DNA of 64,000 nucleotides from Prunella strophiata (taxonomy: Eukaryota; Chordata; Aves; Passeriformes; Prunellidae). The notes under the pieces were generated by a model. The model saw only the letters and a list, made by a program, of their open reading frames with translations. It was not told the DNA's origin and ran no database searches. The position numbers and the translations under genes were made by a program. Below, in pieces: positions 51,649 through 63,426 of this stretch (the first letter of the stretch is position 1; each line of letters begins with the position of its first letter). The stretch is taken from contig JAZBQD010000015.1 in assembly GCA_036583965.1 (NCBI GenBank), positions 23,775,310 through 23,839,309 on the forward strand. The letters are read 5' to 3'.

Positions 51649-54534
51649 CCTTAGCTCTAGCAAAATTAAAATATTGCACTGTCTTCAAAATAACTTTGAA
51701 CTGATGGAGCACAGTGCCAGGAAGCTGGGCAGGGTGATCATGGCAAAATACAGCCATGGCATAATTATGGCCAGGGCTGTCTGTAGTATTTATTGTTAGC
51801 ATATTCTCCCATCCAGTTTTGGCACATGTCAGTCAGGAACTAGTATGCAGGACTACTGAGGGAGACTGAACGGAACTAGGATTGCTCCAGACGGATTATG
51901 TTGGACAAAACTGTTTCTGTTCTATTTTGGGAAATAGAAGGCAATGTGAATTAAATTCCATTATATGGATATGAGATGTGTCACTTGATTGAAAGTCAGC
52001 AAATAGGTCTTGGCCACTTTTATTTCCTAGTACCTGTATGATAATTTATTGCAACTAGCCTTATCACAAGCAAGATAATTTTACAGTGTATTTGATTAAT
52101 CTAAATGATACAATAGTATATTTGCCCCATTTCTCCCCCACGTTATCTTGAGAGGATTAATTCCCAGCAGCTTCATGTTTGTGCACCTGGGGTAAGGACA
52201 CTTGCTGGTGTTTGTAAAGGAGTGACAATATTACTGACCTCATCACTACAGAGCAGGGTGAGCTGCCTACCTGCAAAGGAAGTGTGTGTTCCAGGAGTGC
52301 TGTCCAGGCTGCTCTGCCAGGATGCCCAACCCAGGTGCTAAAGCATAGATATAGATGGAGTTTCTTGGGGCAGTCACATAGCAGCACGACCTAAATTGAT
52401 GTGGGATCTTCAAGGAGAGGAAGCAAGATGAAAGCAGGAAAGGGAATAGGGGTGATTTATAAGCTAATGATAAAGGAATGAGTAAGGCTCCCTCATCCAT
52501 TGCCCACTACAGGGCAGCACAGGTCTTTGTTCTGAAGACATAACTCAAGTTACAATTTATACCAAAGAATGCAGTTAAGCCTCATAGTTGAGCTTAGTTA
52601 ACATAGTTATCTGATTGGTTTCAGATAGCTTTTATTATTATCTTTTTAATATTAGTGCCTGATTTACTGTATCTTCACATTACCCCAGCCTTGCTAAACT
52701 CACATCTAGCACTACTGATTACAGGTTTTATTCTTCATTTTCAGGGTTGTTGCCCAAGAATTCCTTTCAAGGGGAGGATCCCAGTAGCAAATCTTCATTA
52801 GACTATCTATGTAAAATAAATTCTCAGGGACCCTGTATGAATAAAACTTTAAGAGTGTGGCTATCCCTTTAAAGTACATCTTCAGTTTCTTTGTGCTTGC
52901 TCTCAGTCAGATCCAAGCGTAAGGATTTGGCTTCTGTAGCATTTCACTTCATCCTTCAGGGTCCCTGCAAACCTGGGCTGTATCACATAGAGACAGCACA
53001 GAAAAATAACAGCCTATATAGGAAATAAAACAAGTCTTATGAGTGGTTTAGATAAGGTATATCTAAAGTAACTTAAATTAAGAAATGACCGAAACAAACA
53101 ATAATTACTTTTCTAAAGAACATTTTTGTCAGGGAGGTTCTTAATAGACTTAGGAGGCTTCTTCATAGATTTAAGACCATTCTTCATATACTTAATACCA
53201 TTACTTGTTCATGTAAATACTTTTTTAAGCTGAGGTTGAACAGAGAGGTAGTGGTCATGCTCTTCGAGAGGGAATTTTGGTGGAAAGCAAACTATGGTTT
53301 TACAGAGATACAGAAATGGATTGCTTATAAAGGTGTTGGGGTCCAGCAGTCAGTTAGGCAACTTGCTTAAAAGCATCTTCAGCAGCAGTAAGAACCACTG
53401 GTTTGTACCAACTGAAGCAAAGGAGTACAATTTCAACTCTTCTGGTTAGCTGCCCCATACTCGGCTCTGTTTCCAGTGAAATCATTGCTCTTGAGCACAT
53501 GATCCCAAGTTAATGTGGAAAAAAATTTTCTCAATCAAGATGAAATTTGCTCCGTCTATTTTTTATTAGTGTTTTTTTTAATTTCAGTTTAATGTAGTAC
53601 CCTCTTCTATCTAATTGTTCATTTATTAGGAAAAAGATTTTTAACATGATCTTACACACTGCATTTTCCAACTCCTTGGTTGTTGGTGAGAAGAGTTCCA
53701 AATTTAGCCTATAGTCCAGCTCAGCTAAAAATACTGGAGTAAAATCTTTCAGGGTGAGAATTTAAGAGCTTAAGTGATATGTGGAATCCTCATTCACTTA
53801 GTACATCTATTGCTAAAAAAACCACAAAGCTTACACAATTACCAATGTGCAGGCATGCCTGATGATAGAAGCATGTTTCTTAAGCCTAGAAACAAAAAAT
53901 CACATTGTATTTATTGATTTAAATGCTATTTAGATGGGAAAGAGAACCTTAATACCCCAAAAGAATTTTCATTTTCTAGATGGTATTCACACCTAATGTA
54001 ATCATATAAAAGTAAAGCAGCCTTTACACACAGAGTACAGCTTTCTTTAATATGTCTTCTGGGTTCTCAGCTCATCAGATTGAAGTTCAAACAGAAGGCC
54101 AGAATAATTCAGAAAGTGTAGCAAATGCACAATCACAGAATCTTCTTCTGTGGCCATAATTCCAAGCAGTGGTGAAGTAGTGCCTCATTCTATACAGGAA
54201 CATAGGGATATAATAGGTATACATGTAAATACATCTTGTGGAGATATGTGAGCATATTGTGTGCAGAATAGGCTTAAGAAAAGGTCATTTGTTGGACTGC
54301 ATTTACACTGAGGGGAAAATTCACAGGGAAAGAACAAACAAGCGACCTCACTAAAAGTATGTTTCCAGCACATGCCTGGGAGAGAGTGTGACAACCCCCA
54401 TGGAGGCTAAACTGCATTTCATAAAGGGCTTTCTGCAAAGCTGCAGCAGTGCTAACAAAGATTTGTCATTCTGAGCACTCAGAAGCTGTGTCAGCTTCAC
54501 ACAAATGCAAGTACAGCACAAAGCCCACTGGATC
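51649..54534. other. Unique DNA, no gene recognised
   Basis: Short frames only. At 53157-53203 there is a weak two-copy repeat built on CTTCATA(G/T)A and TTAA(G/T)ACCATT. No mobile element or exon was recognised. Confidence 0.5.
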
Positions 54535-54565
54535 TTCTGTTGAAGTCAGTGGAGTTACACAAATA
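54535..54565. repeat. Trace of an ancient amniote repeat tail
   Basis: TCTGTTGAAGTCAGTGGAGT followed by TACACAAAT is the same kind of GAAGTCA(A/G)TGG word seen near 38.0 kb. It is very short, so the call is weak. Confidence 0.3.
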
Positions 54566-55599
54566 TATAATTTATTAAAATCTTTATCTAGACACAAGGT
54601 TTCTGTTGTAGCAAGGCTGCCAGAAGCATTGTTAGCCTCTCCACTTCACTCTTTGATAAAGTAAAAGGACTGATCAAGTATATCACATGCTTGGGTTCAC
54701 CTGCTATACTGCAGGGTTACAAAAGAACAAAAAAATATTCATGAGAAGATAATGTTCTTGGTGAGCTTGCTCTTCATCTGTGAACAGAAAATTATTCCTC
54801 ATCATTGCTGAAATAATTAAACTGATATTTAAAGTTAGAACTGTATTTTGTGTATGTGTTCCAAAATATTTGAACGTAATTTGAATCAACCGCAGCATAT
54901 ATTAACATTAACATTTTTTTTGCTGCAACTTAAACAGAAAACATTTTTGCATGAACAAATAGTGGAAGAAATTGTGAACACCAAGATAAATTAAGTGAAG
55001 AAATCTTTCTTTCCTACTCACTGTTTTGGTTGGGAACAGGGAAGGCTGAGGAAGGTGTCTTTGAAACCCAAACTCCAGAGCACAATTTAAATTCCACAGA
55101 ATTTTAATCTACAGAATTTTGACCAAAAGAAAGCAAGCTGGCACAAAAAGTAATTATTTTTAAAGAAGTGAAAAGTGTAGGGTTACTAAGACTGTAGTAA
55201 TTAACAGTTTTCTGAATGAACAAGAATTTCATACAATGTAAAAAATTATAACAAAATATTTAAAGTATAGGAAAAAATAAAATTGAGTTATGACTAAATA
55301 TTTTGGGAAATACTTCATTCTATATAAAAATATTACAAAAGTTGAATAATATAATGTACATCACTACTGGCAGTGCTCTTGTTAAAGAAAATATCCGATT
55401 TGCCAAGTGTCCTTTTATTGAACATAGAATCCTTCAGCTTGACTTTAACTCGATAAAACTCAGGGTTTTCCTACAGTGTTTAATACTGTCTTGGTGGACT
55501 CCTGAGCCCTTCTCAAATGCAAAAAAATTTTGTGAAGGAACAAGTTTTTCTAACCAAGGTGCTTCTGCTTTCCAGTTTATCTAAAAAGTGCATTACTGA
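54566..55599. other. Unique AT-rich DNA, no gene recognised
   Basis: Very AT-rich around 55150-55330. A 93-codon plus-strand frame (55303-55584) has no recognisable domain. Confidence 0.5.
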
Positions 55600-55930
55600 A
55601 AACCTTTTCCTTTCACAGGAATTTTGTCTATTGTTTATATAGGTATCACAGAGAGATATGTTTGATACAAATTGTTTCAGTTGGAAAGAGCTCTGCCAAA
55701 GAAAACAGACAGGCAGCTGTTTGCATTGCATATAAAAATTTTGTTAAATATGGCTGCACCTGTGTAAACACAAATTTATTTCCAAGAAGTGCCCCTGCAG
55801 CTGCAAAAGCTTTCAGACGTTGCCAGACAAGTTATTTTTATTAAACCATGTAACATACTAAATAGCTCTTTCAATGGTTGTCATGCTGTAAGAACATGTA
55901 ACTTAAAAAAATCTTGTCCATTTTTAGGGA
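55600..55930. other. Candidate conserved non-coding element
   Basis: Evenly complex AT-rich sequence with GTTTGCATTGCATATAAAAA (55718-55737), ACACAAATTTATTTCC, CAGACGTTGCC and TTATTTTTATTAAACC, and no repeat or gene assignment. The texture resembles vertebrate conserved elements. This is a composition-based inference only. Confidence 0.25.
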
Positions 55931-58900
55931 AGATTTATTTTGTTTTTATTTTTCAAAATCCAACAGAGCAATGGATCCACTCTATAAATTAGCATTATGC
56001 TATATTAGTATGAAAATTTTCAGCAATGCATAGATGTATATACTTTATGAACCCTCTGTGTGTGTGCACACACTTATGTAGAATTTAATATTTTGTTAGA
56101 GCCTCAGTATCTGCCTTATCCAGAGTCTATCAGAGATGATGGAGGGATTTTAGAGCCTGCAGCAGACTATGAATCAGAGTTAACTGGAAATGCCTGTATC
56201 TGGCAAGGTATTGTATTTTCTGTGCTTCACCTCTAAAAAGCCTAAACAAGACATTGAATTTGAAGACCAGGAGATGCTCGGATGCCCTGTGGTGGGCAGA
56301 GGTGAACTCTGGGGAAGGCACAGGGTCCCTGCTTTCCAGCATTCACCAACACGCTCCTGCTTCAGCGAGACAGGAGAGAGAGGTAACAAACCCCTGGGTG
56401 TGCTGGAAACCTGCCTGGACTGTGGGCAACCTGCACCCAAATTAAATGGCCAAAGAAAGCAGTGTGCCCATGCAGGACACAAGATAAACAAGACAGTGCT
56501 TTCTAGCCATAAGGCAGAATTTCATCCCCAGCTCTGGTCACCCTCAAAGACACAAAACCACCTTGCCAAAGTGGGTACAAACGAGTCTCCAGGGACCAGC
56601 TCAGTGACCAGGGGCCACAGTCCGTACTTACGAGTATGCATTCTCCAGCCTTTAGTAGCCTCTGGGGTAGGATTAACAGACATGGTGTGCCTCAGCTCTG
56701 GGTTTCCCTGTGCAGATGCATATTATGTAATTTGTCTGGGGTATTTGCACTCACTCTGAGGTCCACTCTGGTCCTGTGCCAAACTTGGGACTGAAAATAG
56801 ATGTATCATTATTTAAATCTGTACATGTACACATTCAGTCTGAGTGTAACGCATCCAGAGGTCTACCTGTGCTTAATAAGTTCACAGATCTCCCACTGAC
56901 ATTTATTTTAGTTATTTATACTAAATCATTTTCAGGGAAAATAGAAGCTCTTTATACACTGTAGGCAGTATGAATGGCTTCTCTAGAAAGCCAAAATCAA
57001 TAGTGTTTAGTGATTCAATCAGTGTTAGGTGCAGCACCAATTCAAGGGTTAGGGAACTTCACTGGATGGGGTAATATGGTGCCAATGAACCCATCTGTGC
57101 TCAGCTCTCCTTTCTGTCTCTCCAGGAGGATGCAGAGTGCTAGAGGCACTGCTTCAATTATAAGGTGAAGTAAAGGCCAGTGTTTTAATTTATAAAGTGA
57201 TCTAAGCCATAATTATTTTTAAAGCATATTTCTGTAACTAATGTGTAAATGCAAACACCCATAGACACACATTATAAATATACTTTTTAAAGACAATTGT
57301 CAGCCATAGCTCCCTTGACAGGCGTCTCTCTGCTACCAATTCAAGCACTAGGGATTGAATCTTCAATAAATGCCACAATACTTCTCAGCAGCCTCAATCT
57401 CACTACCCATGAAGATCTCAAAGGAAAACTAATTGGTAGATGGGGTATCATGGAGCTGCCAGAGCCAGCATTCAGTGAGAAATATAAGTATCAGAGCAGG
57501 TTCTTATGCATTTTAACACAAATGCAACCTGAATCGGTGGCACTATTAATTCATCTTTGCAGGAGGAACAAGCCTGAAGTACTAAGGGAAGCAGATTAGA
57601 TAGAACTGGCATGTAGCTGCTTGAAATAAAGCAGCCATATTTCACATGCTGCTCCACTTCTGATTAGATGCTCTAAAATTGCAGGGGTGATAGAGAAACC
57701 AGTTTGGAGAGGGGGAAAAAATGAAGCCTACGGATGTAGGGAAGAAAGAAAAAGCAAAGCAAGTATGATGAAAGGTGATCACCAATGTTTGCTTCAATTC
57801 CAAAGGGGATGCTTTTTCTGTTCTTCACAAGAAAGTTGCCTTTGGCTCCCACAAGCCTTTGGAGAATGATTTCTTTGAACATGTCTGCAGTGACAAGCAC
57901 TTGGATCTGCTATGCCAGATCAGACAACCTCTGGCATGAAACTTGCACCAGATACATGAGGAAAATGTATATGGAACCTACAAGAGGCAAAGTTAGAAAT
58001 AATTTGACTTTCAGAAGATCTCAGGCAAGTAATTTTGAAGACTGAACTTTCAGATAGCTGTAAGAACAAAGTGCTGAAATACTGTGATTCTGGAGAATCT
58101 TGCTAGTAAAGTGAGTTGCACACATGCAGAAAAACAAGTAAAATTTATTGTTCACCACTGAGGAATCTTTGATTACTATTTCAAAATTTCAACAGTTGGT
58201 CAAAGAAATGAAATTATGAAGCAAGTAATAAAAAGTTTTCAAACAAATAGATGTTGAAATAGGGTTATGAATTCAGCCACAACTGAAAAATGAATATATA
58301 AAAATGATGAATCACATATTCACGAAAAAAAAAAAAAGACAAATCAAAACACAAAACCAGTAGGGGACAGGAGATGGGAGGAAAAATCCCTGATCCAAAG
58401 AAACACCCTCCCACATTCATGTTTATGCTGGTAGGGGAAAAATATGAACCTCAGACTGTACATGCAGCTCTCCTACCTTGAAACAGATTATTTCATGCAT
58501 TAAGTGTCCAAGCCAGAACCAGTCTGTAAATAAAGGAGCATAAGATTGAATTAAATTGTGTCAAGATCCTGGGACCATGATGAGCAAAGAGTAACTGCTT
58601 TTTCTGCCATTAGTGTATGAGTGAAACTTTGGACCATGGTCTGGAAGTGGGTTACTCCATGTCTGTGCTGATGGCTCTAATTTGGCATGTTTGAACTTGA
58701 CTTTTGTAAACAGCATATTCTTTAATAGTGTGTATGAGGCTGACTAGTTGGGAAATAGCACAAAGCCCACAGAAAAATAAAAAAGACAAGGTCAGTATGC
58801 CCCAGTATTCTTGGTAAGTAAGACTAAGGAAGGAGGCTTGTCTCCACTCATTGGGCAAACCTTCTCCATCAGCACAGTGCTGTGTCAGGAGGCAGCAGTG

Positions 58901-59639
58901 AAGGACATAGAGTTTCCTCAGTGGGAGGCATGATGGCATCTGTGATGGAAGAAACATGGCCATCAGTTTTCATGCTCAATGGGTAAGGAGACTGATGACA
59001 GCCATCAATTCGGGGGTTTTGCTATCCAAAAAATGGATATGACATTTTTCTGACTCTCTGCTGTGTCCAGAATGTACAGGAGTCCTGACAGAAAGCATGA
59101 TTGCACAGCCAGCACTGTGCAAAGCAATCATGAAATGCATTGTCCCTGTGGTAATTCATATTTTATTGAAGAAAGCCCTAAAATATAAAGTGTTGGTTGA
59201 TTATGGGTAACCAAATCATGCTAGATGTCCATAAGCAATTATAATAAAATATTAAAATACTTTTACAGTCTAGCAAAAAAAAAAAAAAAAAAAAAAGATA
59301 AAAAATATAGAGCCACATACTTTTGATTTAGTTGCTTCAATTTCCTTTTTTGTACATTAAAAATGTATACAGGAGCTGCCATTTCAGTTGCATAGGATAT
59401 CAAGCCACTTTATTTTCTGAGAAACACCAACCTAAGTACAGCTGATTTGCCAAGTCACAAAGATTTGCCCCCACAAAGCTGCACATAACTGAGTTAGTGC
59501 TCATGATCTGTCCTTAAATAATAAATTTAGAATCCTTATTAGAAAAAGTGTTAGCTGTCTAGCAGTTGGAGATAAACTATGCTGCAGAAGTCTCTCGAAA
59601 AAGATAGAAATAAGTCGCTTAATAAAGTCTAAATCATTC
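55931..59639. other. Unique DNA, no gene recognised
   Basis: It contains the longest non-repeat open frame in the window (189 codons, plus strand, 56190-56759). Its translation shows no signal peptide, membrane segment or known motif, so I do not call it a gene. Other tracts are GT/CA at 56059-56072, A13 at 58325-58337 and A22 at 59275-59296. Confidence 0.5.
59275..59296. repeat. Poly(A) run
   Basis: Twenty-two consecutive A in AT-rich DNA, with no recognisable retroposed body upstream. Confidence 0.85.
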
Positions 59640-60200
59640 CTTAGGTTAGCTAATAGAAGCACCCGTGGTTATAAAATTAATCAGTCTCTGCTATTACAGC
59701 AAATTGGTGAAGATTGTATTGACACATCTTCATCTGCATGTCTCATCAGAGGTGTCCGTGCCATTTAGCTACAAAACCCTGGAGGCTTTACTCTGCACAG
59801 AATCTTATAATACTTCAATTAAGGGACACCAAGCTGCCAGCCAGACAGCAGAGCATTTATTTCTTGATGACTCCTTAAGTTGTGCCACAGGCCTATCATT
59901 AAGAGAATATTTTTCACAGCATGTTGCAAAGATCCTCATGCCATTAAAAGGAATTGAAAAAGCATCAATTTGTTGTTTCCACCTAACACAGATATTTTTC
60001 ATTGCTGGAACAGCCATTAAAAACAATCTGTTTTATTGCATTCTGAAAAGATCACAGGAAGTACACATTGTGATTTATTTTAAGTATGACATTAGTATGA
60101 AAGGTATAGCAAATCTGAAATATTTGCAACAAATACTTAAAAACACAAAGTATTAAATATGCTTTCTTAAAAATTTTGCTAACAAATCCTTTAATACAAT
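59640..60200. other. Candidate conserved non-coding element (open in two frames)
   Basis: This AT-rich, non-repetitive block is open for 163 codons on the plus strand (59665-60156) and for 73 codons on the minus strand (59805-60026), unusual for such AT content. The translation is not recognisable as a protein and contains no domain. Words such as TTCAATTAAGG, CATTTATTTCTTGATGAC and GCCATTAAAAACAAT give it the look of vertebrate conserved non-coding DNA. It ends about 90 bp before the large satellite. An unrecognised short coding exon is the alternative. Confidence 0.3.
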
Positions 60201-60287
60201 TTCATATGAGACCTTCAGAGATTCTTAAATGACCTTGAAGGGATCTCTGTTTTTTGAGATATGATATTCAGAACTATATTCAGGCCC

Positions 60288-61853
60288 ATATATCTATATA
60301 CACACATATATCTATATACACACATATATCTATATACACACATATATCTATATACACACATATATCTATATACACACATATATCTATATACACACATATA
60401 TCTATATACACACATATATCTATATACACACATATATCTATATACACACATATATCTATATACACACATATATCTATATACACACATATATCTATATACA
60501 CACATATATCTATATACACACATATATCTATATACACACATATATCTATATACACACATATATCTATATACACACATATATCTATATACACACATATATC
60601 TATATACACACATATATCTATATACACACATATATCTATATACACACATATATCTATATACACACATATATCTATATACACACATATATCTATATACACA
60701 CATATATCTATATACACACATATATCTATATACACACATATATCTATATACACACATATATCTATATACACACATATATCTATATACACACATATATCTA
60801 TATACACACATATATCTATATACACACATATATCTATATACACACATATATCTATATACACACATATATCTATATACACACATATATCTATATACACACA
60901 TATATCTATATACACACATATATCTATATACACACATATATCTATATACACACATATATCTATATACACACATATATCTATATACACACATATATCTATA
61001 TACACACATATATCTATATACACACATATATCTATATACACACATATATCTATATACACACATATATCTATATACACACATATATCTATATACACACATA
61101 TATCTATATACACACATATATCTATATACACACATATATCTATATACACACATATATCTATATACACACATATATCTATATACACACATATATCTATATA
61201 CACACATATATCTATATACACACATATATCTATATACACACATATATCTATATACACACATATATCTATATACACACATATATCTATATACACACATATA
61301 TCTATATACACACATATATCTATATACACACATATATCTATATACACACATATATCTATATACACACATATATCTATATACACACATATATCTATATACA
61401 CACATATATCTATATACACACATATATCTATATACACACATATATCTATATACACACATATATCTATATACACACATATATCTATATACACACATATATC
61501 TATATACACACATATATCTATATACACACATATATCTATATACACACATATATCTATATACACACATATATCTATATACACACATATATCTATATACACA
61601 CATATATCTATATACACACATATATCTATATACACACATATATCTATATACACACATATATCTATATACACACATATATCTATATACACACATATATCTA
61701 TATACACACATATATCTATATACACACATATATCTATATACACACATATATCTATATACACACATATATCTATATACACACATATATCTATATACACACA
61801 TATATCTATATACACACATATATCTATATACACACATATATCTATATACACAC
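60288..61853. repeat. Homogeneous 18-bp minisatellite, 87 copies
   Basis: The unit ATATATCTATATACACAC repeats head to tail over 1,566 bp, exactly 87 units, and I saw no variant unit when reading line by line. Because 18 is a multiple of three and the unit has no stop in several frames, it produces very long false open frames on both strands (YTHISI-, YRYMCV- and IDICVY-type repeats). Such uniformity implies recent expansion or repeated correction between units, or an artefact of sequence assembly. Confidence 0.97.
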
Positions 61854-61923
61854 ATATATCTATATCTATATCTATCTATATCTATATCTATATCTATATC
61901 TATATCTATCTATATCTATATAT
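61854..61923. repeat. Hexamer block 1 (TATATC)n with 34-bp super-period
   Basis: The block is made of TATATC units broken by 4-bp TATC steps. The steps are centred at 61872-61876 and 61906-61910, 34 bp apart. About the first 65 bases equal the start of the second hexamer block. Confidence 0.9.
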
Positions 61924-62049
61924 ATATATCTATATACACACATATATCTATATACACACATATATCTATATACACACATATATCTATATACACACATATA
62001 TCTATATACACACATATATCTATATACACACATATATCTATATACACAC
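61924..62049. repeat. Second 18-bp array, seven copies
   Basis: Exactly seven more copies of the same 18-bp unit (126 bp), identical to the units of the long array and again followed by a hexamer block. Confidence 0.95.
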
Positions 62050-62213
62050 ATATATCTATATCTATATCTATCTATATCTATATCTATATCTATATCTATA
62101 TCTATCTATATCTATATCTATATCTATATCTATATCTATCTATATCTATATCTATATCTATATCTATATCTATCTATATCTATATCTATCTATATCTATA
62201 TATATATATATGC
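62050..62213. repeat. Hexamer block 2 and (TA)n edge
   Basis: TATATC units with TATC steps at 62068-62072, 62102-62106, 62136-62140 and 62170-62174, each 34 bp apart, then one early step at 62186-62190. A pure TA run then leads into GCCCACACACATACATATATA and unique DNA. Confidence 0.9.
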
Positions 62214-62570
62214 CCACACACATACATATATATAAAGATAAATTACACTTCCTCTAGTCATTTAGAGCTCATCTGCAAAGAGACTCCAAGCATTGCTCAG
62301 CCACTTGAACTGCTTAACTTCAATAGCAGGAAAGCACCTAAATCCCCAAGTGCCCACACTTCCTTAGACACCAAGGTTATTATCACCAATACACCTGCCA
62401 GTGTGAGAATGCAATTTAACTTTACTGACCAGCTGTGTGCCCAACACCTGGGTAATCTGGAGAGCAGCAAGCCCACACTGATCTCTCATGCAAACCCTAA
62501 TCTAGGGCTCATCCCCAGACCTGCCTCCTCACTGAACTCAAGATGTTAGGGTCTAGCTGGGTAATACATA
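62214..62570. other. Unique DNA between satellite and CR1 copy
   Basis: The first part is CA/TA-rich satellite edge. The rest is unremarkable unique sequence, and the frame that runs through it from the satellite is not a gene. Confidence 0.55.
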
Positions 62571-63075
62571 CTGCACTGAGCACTGGGGCTCACAACACTG
62601 AGAAACACTGGGACATGCTGGAGCAAGTCCAGAGGAAGATGGTCAGAGGGCTGGAGCACCTCCTCCCATGAGGACAGGCTGAGAGAGCTGGGGTGGTTCA
62701 GCCTGCAGAAGAAAAGGCTCCAGAGAGAACCTTCCAGCACCTAAAGGGAAGCCTACAAGAAGGCTGGAGAGGGGCTTTTGACAATGGCATGTAGTGGATA
62801 GGACAAGGGGGAACGGCTTTAAACTGAAAGGGGATAGGTTTAGATTCTATATTAGAAAGCAGTTCTTTACTGTGAGGGTGGTGAGGCACTGGAAGAGGTT
62901 CGCTCAGAGAAGATGTAGATGCTCCATCTATAAAAGTGTTCAAGGCCAGGTTGTATGAGGCTTTGAGCAGCCTGGCCTAGTGGAAGGTGACCTTGCATAT
63001 GGTGGAGGGGGTTGGAACAAGATAACCTTTGCAGTCCCTTCTAGCCCAAGCCATTCTATAATTCCATGACTCTGT
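62571..63075 (+). mobile_element. CR1 LINE 3' fragment, about 500 bp
   Basis: The best-preserved CR1 copy in the window. In order it has GGGCTGGAGCACCTCCTCC, GAGGACAGGCTGAGAGAGCT, TTCAGCCTGCAGAAGAAAAG, AAGGCTGGAGAGGGGCTTTT, GGATAGGACAAGGGGGAA, GTGAGGGTGGTGAGGCACTG, GTGTTCAAGGCCAGGTTG and CATTCTATAATTCCATGACT. A short piece of the family consensus is missing near 62733-62737. It covers the end of ORF2 and the 3' UTR, is 5'-truncated and cannot move by itself. Confidence 0.96.
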
Positions 63076-63426
63076 ATGCTTTGTTTTACCATACTGGTGG
63101 GTGAATGGGGCTCTCCTGTTTTTTCTCATCATCATTCTACCTGCTGTAATTCAAGAATGTAAGGACAATCACCTCACACATCTGCAAGGGAGCCCCCATT
63201 TTCCAGGGTGTGCTCCCCTCTGGAGTGGGTCTCCTCGAGTGTCCCTGTTCAAGGTATTTTGCATTGCACTGCACTGTAAAGGCAAATAAGAAAAGGAAGT
63301 GCTGGTCTTCCTAAGCCCATGTGCTAGCACCTCATGTAAGATTCCAAAACAATGGGGTCAATGCTCCACATCAGGCAGTATGGGGGTCTGAAGGATTTTG
63401 CATCCCCCATGACTCAGTCACTGTGC
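63076..63426. other. Unique DNA, no gene recognised
   Basis: About 350 bp between the CR1 tail and the LTR. Two short plus-strand frames cross it but neither is recognisable. Confidence 0.55.

Noticed and set aside
56190..56759. 189-codon plus-strand frame, the longest outside the satellite
   Set aside because: No recognisable domain, signal peptide or membrane segment, and other frames overlap it on both strands. Chance is the simplest reading, although a database search could overturn this.
60288..62049. CRISPR-like regular array
   Set aside because: There are no unique spacers; the 18-bp units are contiguous and the host is a vertebrate.
60215..62549. Open frames of 523-762 codons on both strands across the satellite
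   Set aside because: The 18-bp unit is a multiple of three and lacks stops in several frames, so the frames follow from the repeat. The translations are pure six-residue repeats with no protein character.
62546..62943. Minus-strand open frames
   Set aside because: They are antisense to a CR1 copy and have no meaning of their own.
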